DNA of 64,000 nucleotides. It comes from Chloroflexota bacterium. GTDB lineage: Bacteria; Chloroflexota; Anaerolineae; VGOG01. A model generated the notes under the pieces. That model saw nothing but the letters and a program-made list of their open reading frames with translations. It was not told the origin of the DNA and ran no database searches. Each line of letters opens with the position of its first letter. Position 1 is the first letter of the stretch. Location: NCBI GenBank assembly GCA_030611885.1, contig JAUWOY010000003.1, positions 1 to 64,000 on the forward strand. Direction: 5' to 3'. The translations under genes were made by a program, and so were the position numbers. Positions 59,416 to 64,000 of the stretch are shown piece after piece.

Positions 59416-60162
59416 TCAAATAGATGCAAGTAAATCATTTACCGAGGCTTTCAGGACTTCCCAACTTGTCTTACAAGTAGCTTCATCGAAATTAGCTTTA
59501 GATGCAACTTCTACCCAAGGGTGTACTACATTTCTAGACTCACGTAAAGCATGACTGAATTTTCCTCTATCGGTTTTCAACCAATTAAGTTCAACAGCCA
59601 CGTTAATTAGTGTGTTGAGATTCCAGTCGTGAATGGCTATTGATTTACCTTTCTTATCTTTTGGCGCACATTTGGCTTGATAGGATTCCGATGGACTCGT
59701 GGACGCACGAGCTAGAAGAAGTGCTTCAAGAATGCTACCCATGAGAATTATTGAAGCGAGGTAGCTTTCTACATACTGGCATTTTTGAGCTTCAACCCAA
59801 CGATTGTTTATTGAATCTTCCAAATTGGGTATAATCGCTGTTAGTTTTGAAATATCGGGAGCAGGTAATATTCTCTTCTTCTGTTCAATTGCTCCCGAAT
59901 CCAGAAACCTTAGGGCAGATCGACAATAATTCGCTAACGCTTCGAGACGAACACGCCTACTATTTGCCTCGAAATCATTATCACGCCGCATCTCTTCGAG
60001 AAGTTGGGGAGGAAAGCCAGGAGTCCCAAGGAGCATTTTTACTTCACGAACTTTTGCGTCTACATCGCGCAAACTTCCAAACCTATCAATAGCCGCATTG
60101 CCATTTGGATGTTGAATCTCAGATAGTATACGCTTTACGAATTCCTTGGCTTTGTCAGACAT
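59416..60162 (-). CDS. HEPN-like protein in an integron-type cassette
   Basis: 248 residues, AT-rich compared with the chromosome. The N-terminal half is helical ('DVDAKVREVKMLLGTPGFPP'). The C-terminal half has 'ASIILMGSILEALLLARAST', 'LNTLINVAVELNWLKTD' and 'KFSHALRESRNVVHPWVEVA'. The 'RESRNVVH' segment is an Rx6H arrangement as in HEPN ribonucleases, and the layout resembles HEPN/RiboL-PSP-type proteins of toxin or phage-defence systems. The start ATG 60162 is 22 bases inside the cassette; the stop is 15 bases before attC site 1. The function is unproven. Confidence 0.6.
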   Translation of the reverse strand: MSDKAKEFVKRILSEIQHPNGNAAIDRFGSLRDVDAKVREVKMLLGTPGFPPQLLEEMRRDNDFEANSRRVRLEALANYCRSALRFLDSGAIEQKKRILPAPDISKLTAIIPNLEDSINNRWVEAQKCQYVESYLASIILMGSILEALLLARASTSPSESYQAKCAPKDKKGKSIAIHDWNLNTLINVAVELNWLKTDRGKFSHALRESRNVVHPWVEVASKANFDEATCKTSWEVLKASVNDLLASI

Positions 60163-60183
60163 CTTCTATTCTCGAAAACTACC

Positions 60184-60315
60184 AGCTAACGGCTCGCGGT
60201 TCAGCCGCCGCGCGGGTGTGTGAAAGTCACCTTCGCTAACCAACTAACCACAAAGCGGGTGTGACCGCCGATTTGCACGCGCGGAGCGTGGTTGGCTGAT
60301 GCGACTGGTTAGGGC
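60184..60315 (-). other. attC-like recombination site 2 (after the methylase-Mrr cassette)
   Basis: Plus strand core boxes AGCTAAC (60184-60190) and GTTAGGGC (60308-60315). The inner boxes contain TTCAGCC (60200-60206) and GGCTGAT (60294-60300). The central loop is GC-rich with further partial symmetry. It directly follows the stop of the methylase gene (60327). Confidence 0.6.
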
Positions 60316-60326
60316 GGCGTTGTGCA

Positions 60327-61985
60327 TTATATCTCCAGTTTGCGCTGAGTACCTTCCGTCTGTTTAACTTTCTGTGCTTGCTTGAATGTTACCGAGGTGA
60401 AAGGCATCTTCACTTGTTCGCCGCCTAACAATTGCTCAATGGTGAGTATTTGAATCCTGGGGTAGTCGAGTTGCCATCCAGGGGAGTGGTAAAAGCCTGC
60501 CGTAATAGCCTCTTTTTCCATTGCACTCGTGGGCGATTCCAAAGTGATAAGCACGCCGATAGCTGCCTTTTCGCGTTCAACTGTTCCGCGTAAATCACGG
60601 ATGTTAGGACTGCTGACCTTGCCGCTTTTTACCTGCACCAGCACCCGCTTGGGCTTGCGCTTGGCTTCATCAATAAAGGTGATGACGCCGTCAATGCCCC
60701 TGTCGGCACCCTTCTTTCCTCGCTTACTTCCCCTCTGTCCGCCTGTGGGTCTAGCGCGGACGAGGGATAGAGCCCACCATTCAAATTGGAAACGGTTCTG
60801 CTGTGCCAGGTGCTGGGCGGCCGCTACCGACGGCGGCTCCCCAATGACCTTGAAGTTTATCTCAGGGAACATCTGCTTTAGCCGGTACTTCTGCAAGGCG
60901 ATTGCCAAATGGGTAATGTCAATGCCAATCCAGCGGCGGCCCAGCTTTTGTGCGGCAGCGACCGTCGTCCCACAACCACAAAATGGATCTAACACCACAT
61001 CGCCAGGGTTGCTGCTGGCCTGGACAATCCGCTCCAGTAGTGCCAGGGGCTTTTGAGTAGGGTAGCCAAGTCGTTCAGCAGCACGAGAGGAAATAGGCGG
61101 GATGTCGCCCCAGATGTCTTGAAGTGGAACACCTGGCATCTCATCGAGGTATTGCTTGAGACGCGGTGTGCCACTTCTGGTATAGTACAGCCGCCTATCT
61201 CTTTCGAACTTCTCCATATTCTTCTTTGAATAGGCCCAGTAACGACCTTCCGATGGCCTGTGTCCTTTCCACTCATATAGTGTGTCTCCACCTGGCTTGG
61301 CGGCTGTTAGGTCGGTGGATTTGAAACGGCGGTTAGTTCCTTCTTCTACGTATCGGTAGTTTGTGTCAACGTACTCTTGGTCATACGGAGTGTAAACGGT
61401 GTTCCAGGTCCAGTTGCTATCACTCTTCGAGTAAAAGAACAGTACATCGTGGATACGACCCGCCTGCTTGGCCCCTTGCTTCGCATCGCTATGGGCAGAG
61501 GAACGCTTCCAGATGAATTCGTTGCGGAAGTTCTGTGGGCCAAAGATTGTGTCTAGCACGATTTTCAGGTAGTGGCTGGCTGTGGGATCGCAGTGTAGGT
61601 AGAGGTTACCAGTAGACTTGAGAACGCGGTGAAGTTCCACGAGCCGGATCGTCATCATAACCAGGTAAGCCATCATCTGATTTGTGCCAATGAACTCACG
61701 CAGCGCGGCGATCATTCTCGACACATGGTCAGGAGCTTGCGTCACCAACTCGTGGTATGTTTCCTCAGCCGCCCTATTCCAATGCCAAGTATCATCAAAG
61801 GCCGCTATCTGAGCTTCAGATTCCAGGCCACTCTCATCTTTGAATAGCACGTTGTAGGTGCGTTTGGAGTTGAAGGGCGGATCAAGGTATATCAAGTCTA
61901 TGCTCTCATCTGCAATGTATTCGTGCAGAATGGGCAGATTATCGCCATAAAACAAAGTGTTCTCGGTAATCGGTTTTGCTGCCAT
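60327..61985 (-). CDS. DNA methylase fused to an Mrr-like nuclease domain, in a cassette
   Basis: 552 residues. The catalytic motif '[20 protein letters not shown]' is near residue 30 and the SAM motif '[20 protein letters not shown]' near 330, giving the beta-class order; DPPF suggests N6-adenine methylation. After about residue 420 comes an Mrr/restriction-type domain: '[20 protein letters not shown]', '[20 protein letters not shown]' and '[20 protein letters not shown]', with Asp and QxK active-site positions. The two activities in one chain suggest a type IIG-like single-gene restriction-modification enzyme. ATG 61985 follows TAGGAGTG and lies 42 bases after the upstream attC core. Confidence 0.87.
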   Translation of the reverse strand: MAAKPITENTLFYGDNLPILHEYIADESIDLIYLDPPFNSKRTYNVLFKDESGLESEAQIAAFDDTWHWNRAAEETYHELVTQAPDHVSRMIAALREFIGTNQMMAYLVMMTIRLVELHRVLKSTGNLYLHCDPTASHYLKIVLDTIFGPQNFRNEFIWKRSSAHSDAKQGAKQAGRIHDVLFFYSKSDSNWTWNTVYTPYDQEYVDTNYRYVEEGTNRRFKSTDLTAAKPGGDTLYEWKGHRPSEGRYWAYSKKNMEKFERDRRLYYTRSGTPRLKQYLDEMPGVPLQDIWGDIPPISSRAAERLGYPTQKPLALLERIVQASSNPGDVVLDPFCGCGTTVAAAQKLGRRWIGIDITHLAIALQKYRLKQMFPEINFKVIGEPPSVAAAQHLAQQNRFQFEWWALSLVRARPTGGQRGSKRGKKGADRGIDGVITFIDEAKRKPKRVLVQVKSGKVSSPNIRDLRGTVEREKAAIGVLITLESPTSAMEKEAITAGFYHSPGWQLDYPRIQILTIEQLLGGEQVKMPFTSVTFKQAQKVKQTEGTQRKLEI

Positions 61986-62026
61986 TTGACACTCCTAAGC
62001 ATTTCACCATCAATTTGCAACAAGCC

Positions 62027-62157
62027 ACCTAACGGATGGCACATAAGCCGCCTGCGGGTTTCGCAGTAACACCACCCACGACGCGAAACGCTGCAAAACC
62101 AGAAGTGGCAACAAAAGCATGCTCGATTAGCGGGTCGGCTTCATGTGCGGGTTATGC
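62027..62157 (-). other. attC-like recombination site 3 (after the OLD-type cassette)
   Basis: Plus strand core boxes ACCTAAC (62027-62033) and GTTATGC (62151-62157). Inner boxes CACATAAGCCG (62040-62050) and CGGCTTCATGTG (62136-62147) pair perfectly except for one unpaired C (a G on the minus strand), the extrahelical base that is a hallmark of attC. The stop codon of the OLD-type gene lies inside the core box, as in typical cassettes. Confidence 0.7.
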
Positions 62158-64000
62158 GGCATCACCGTCTTGATCGATTGATGAGCCATTTCCATCTGAA
62201 TCGAGAAGCGAGTTCAGTCTTCCGAAGATTTGGGCGAATTGATCGAGTGCCTCGTCAAGACCCGGAAGTCCTTCTATCTCCTCGTCTGAGAGGCCAAGGA
62301 GATACTCGATCGGCTTGTAGTGATCGAACTCAGGGTATGCTGGCGGAATCACTCCGCAGTGTGCCTCCACTTCTTTAACGACTCGCGTTTTAGCGCCATC
62401 AGGTTTTGAAGATGGGAGCTTATGTGCATCAGTCAGCCCCAAACAGCGATTGACAAGCTCTACATAGAGTTCGCGACCGATGATGTCCTCAATATCACAC
62501 TCTTCGGCATTAGCAAATTCGCTGGTTCGCAAGAGGTGGCCTGGTGCCAACAGACCAGATTCCTCAAGACGATCGATCTTCCCCTTCTGGCCTTCGTGAT
62601 AGTCTGCGAACACAGCGATCTTGAGGCCTCGGCCCGCGAACAGGCTCACGAAACTGCTGATTTTGGATACGCCTTCAGCAGGGCAAACTGCCCACCGCAA
62701 GTCAAGGGCCTCTCGCCCTCCCTTGGCAAGCTGTCGAGAAAACCATTCAAACGTTGCCCGCTCAGTGGGACCTTCAACAACCACAACGTAAGGGCCAACG
62801 AACAGGGTTTGGGCCATGTCGAACCCTAGAATGCCTTGCAACGGGAAAATCGTGTCACGATCCCTGCTCAGGATCCGCTGGCCAACCTTCGTACCCAGTA
62901 TCTCCTCAACTATGTCTCCATTCCGCTTTGAGACCTTTACTACGTCTTCGACAGTACGAAGGGAGAAGATGTTCTCAACGTCGATCAGGAAGGGGGAGTG
63001 AGCCGTATAGATCACTTGATGATAAGGACGGAGACGCTCATTGATGTACCTAATAAGATCCTGTTGTGCACGACCATGCAGGGGAAGACCGGGTTCATCA
63101 AGAAGGAGAATTAGAGCCTCACCATACTGCCGTTTCACCTGAGAAAACCACACAAGAAATGAGAAAAACCATATGAAGCCATGACTACGATCCTCGAAGC
63201 TCACTGTTGCCCGATGCCTTGTGTTGAAGATACGGGTATTGAATACGAAACCCTCGTTCAGAGGCGCAGGGTCGTTGGGCTTCGCGTGGTCGTACCGAAA
63301 ACGCACTTCGAGATGCCGATTCTGGGACCAGTATTGCTTGATTTCGTCGGTCAGCGCAGCCTCTACGGACTCAAGCTCCATCACGAGCTTCTCAAGTTGG
63401 TCGATGCGCTGGATATCTTCAATGCTCGTGCTCGTCATTTCCAAGAGTGAGAGAAACACTTTGTGTTTGAAATCAAGTCGATTCTCCTGTACTCTCCGCC
63501 TAAGATCGTCCAGGCCAACTCGGCCTGGCAATTGGTGATAGGTTGAGAAATAGACAAAATGAGGTAGCCTGCCGGATAAGATGCTTTCAACTGCAGCACT
63601 AACGTCACCATCAGGGAATGCACTCCAAACTTCATTTAGGAGGGTGTCTTGCTTTTCTGTAGGGGATTCGATGGCCTCAATCCTATCTATCAAATCTTGT
63701 ATGGAAGTAGCCTTTGCTAGTGGTGCCTTCTCCACAGCATTCAGGTTAGCTTCCCCTAGAAACCGAGCAACGAGCTCCTTATCATCGAGGTCAAAAGCCC
63801 AGTGAGTTCTATTGTTGTAGCCCTTGGTGACCACGACCTTATGACTGGCAAGAGTAGCCGGGCTGATGCGCTCTTCGACGGTGGAGACATCGTCATCATC
63901 AAGTTCCCAGGTAGTAGACAAGACGTTGGCTGGTTCACGTTGACTTCTCTCACGATATGTGGCAAGATGGCGACGCGGGAACTCGTTCTCATCAAAATCT
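62152..64000 (-). CDS. OLD-family ATPase/TOPRIM nuclease, 5' end beyond the window
   Basis: The frame is open from the window edge (64000) to the TAA at 62152, at least 615 residues. The visible part starts after the Walker A region. ABC-type signature 'SFEDRSHGFIWFFSFLVWFS', Walker B 'LILLLDEPGLPLHGRAQQDL', H-loop 'QVIYTAHSPFLIDVENIFSL', then a TOPRIM-like domain 'YVVVVEGPTERATFEWFSRQ' and 'GLKIAVFADYHEGQKGKIDR'. OLD/Gabija GajA-like proteins are ATP-regulated DNA nucleases in phage defence. No GajB-like helicase follows; an attC site does. The acidic, Ser/Asp-rich end 'DSDGNGSSIDQDGDAA' is unusual. Confidence 0.83.
   Translation of the reverse strand, partial: DFDENEFPRRHLATYRERSQREPANVLSTTWELDDDDVSTVEERISPATLASHKVVVTKGYNNRTHWAFDLDDKELVARFLGEANLNAVEKAPLAKATSIQDLIDRIEAIESPTEKQDTLLNEVWSAFPDGDVSAAVESILSGRLPHFVYFSTYHQLPGRVGLDDLRRRVQENRLDFKHKVFLSLLEMTSTSIEDIQRIDQLEKLVMELESVEAALTDEIKQYWSQNRHLEVRFRYDHAKPNDPAPLNEGFVFNTRIFNTRHRATVSFEDRSHGFIWFFSFLVWFSQVKRQYGEALILLLDEPGLPLHGRAQQDLIRYINERLRPYHQVIYTAHSPFLIDVENIFSLRTVEDVVKVSKRNGDIVEEILGTKVGQRILSRDRDTIFPLQGILGFDMAQTLFVGPYVVVVEGPTERATFEWFSRQLAKGGREALDLRWAVCPAEGVSKISSFVSLFAGRGLKIAVFADYHEGQKGKIDRLEESGLLAPGHLLRTSEFANAEECDIEDIIGRELYVELVNRCLGLTDAHKLPSSKPDGAKTRVVKEVEAHCGVIPPAYPEFDHYKPIEYLLGLSDEEIEGLPGLDEALDQFAQIFGRLNSLLDSDGNGSSIDQDGDAA

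Noticed and set aside
59275-64000. Gabija system call for the OLD-type gene
   Set aside because: No GajB-type helicase lies next to it. The gene stands alone in its cassette, and its N-terminus is outside the window.

Overview
The window is a GC-rich bacterial chromosome segment of about 60 genes with two AT-richer accessory blocks. No marker gene fixes the taxon. An anaerobic or microaerophilic Chloroflexota (Anaerolineae-like) organism is the best guess. Reasons: superoxide reductase, rubrerythrin and rubredoxin in place of catalase or SOD; secreted proteins with a Thr-Pro linker and a terminal 'YLPITVKN'-type motif; type 2 isopentenyl-diphosphate isomerase; and many short text-like intergenic repeats. 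This is inference. Promoters read as ordinary sigma-70 boxes with 17-bp spacers, and strong hairpin/T-tract terminators are common.

Layout. 1-1935: a broken Crp/Fnr regulator joined to the last 40 codons of a hybrid-cluster protein gene, a carboxymuconolactone-decarboxylase-like protein and a DUF166 protein. 2450-14867 (minus strand): a compact defence island with a DUF499 ATPase, a short PglZ-like phosphatase, a HamA-like (DUF1837) nuclease, a Ski2-like helicase with a C-terminal HIRAN domain, remnants of a methylase, an AlbA/Schlafen-type regulator, a DUF1156 Zn-ribbon DNA methylase and an unknown small protein. It combines BREX-type parts (ATPase, PglZ, COG1743 methylase) with a Hachiman-type nuclease/helicase pair, and is flanked by two diverged copies of one terminator-promoter segment. 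15226-21734: a detoxification and iron operon that can pass electrons from NADH through rubredoxin to superoxide reductase and rubrerythrin, ending with transketolase.

22043-33601: housekeeping and mixed genes (site-2 protease, Mrr-type nuclease, short-chain dehydrogenases, M42 peptidase, MreB, Obg, NadD), with MITE-like hairpin elements. 33872-36209: a type II restriction-modification cluster with one methylase and two unrelated endonucleases. 36246-48899: retropepsin-like protease, MutL, tRNA-Leu, tRNA-Gly, MnmA, a toxin-antitoxin-like pair between direct repeats, Nnr, and the isoprenoid genes polyprenyl synthetase and Idi-2. 49063-59151: acyl carrier protein, two secreted proteins, a ferredoxin-flavoprotein reductase, DegV, MobA-FdhD, a GT39-like membrane protein and an HtrA protease.

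59275-64000: three minus-strand genes, each followed on its 3' side by an imperfect palindrome with attC architecture (inverted core sites, paired inner boxes, one extrahelical base). This reads as the tail of an integron cassette array, or a cluster of attC sites lacking an integrase, carrying defence-like cassettes: a HEPN-like protein, a methylase-Mrr fusion and an OLD-type ATPase/nuclease cut by the window end. No integrase lies in the window. The defence island and the attC array are the two parts most likely to hold undescribed biology.
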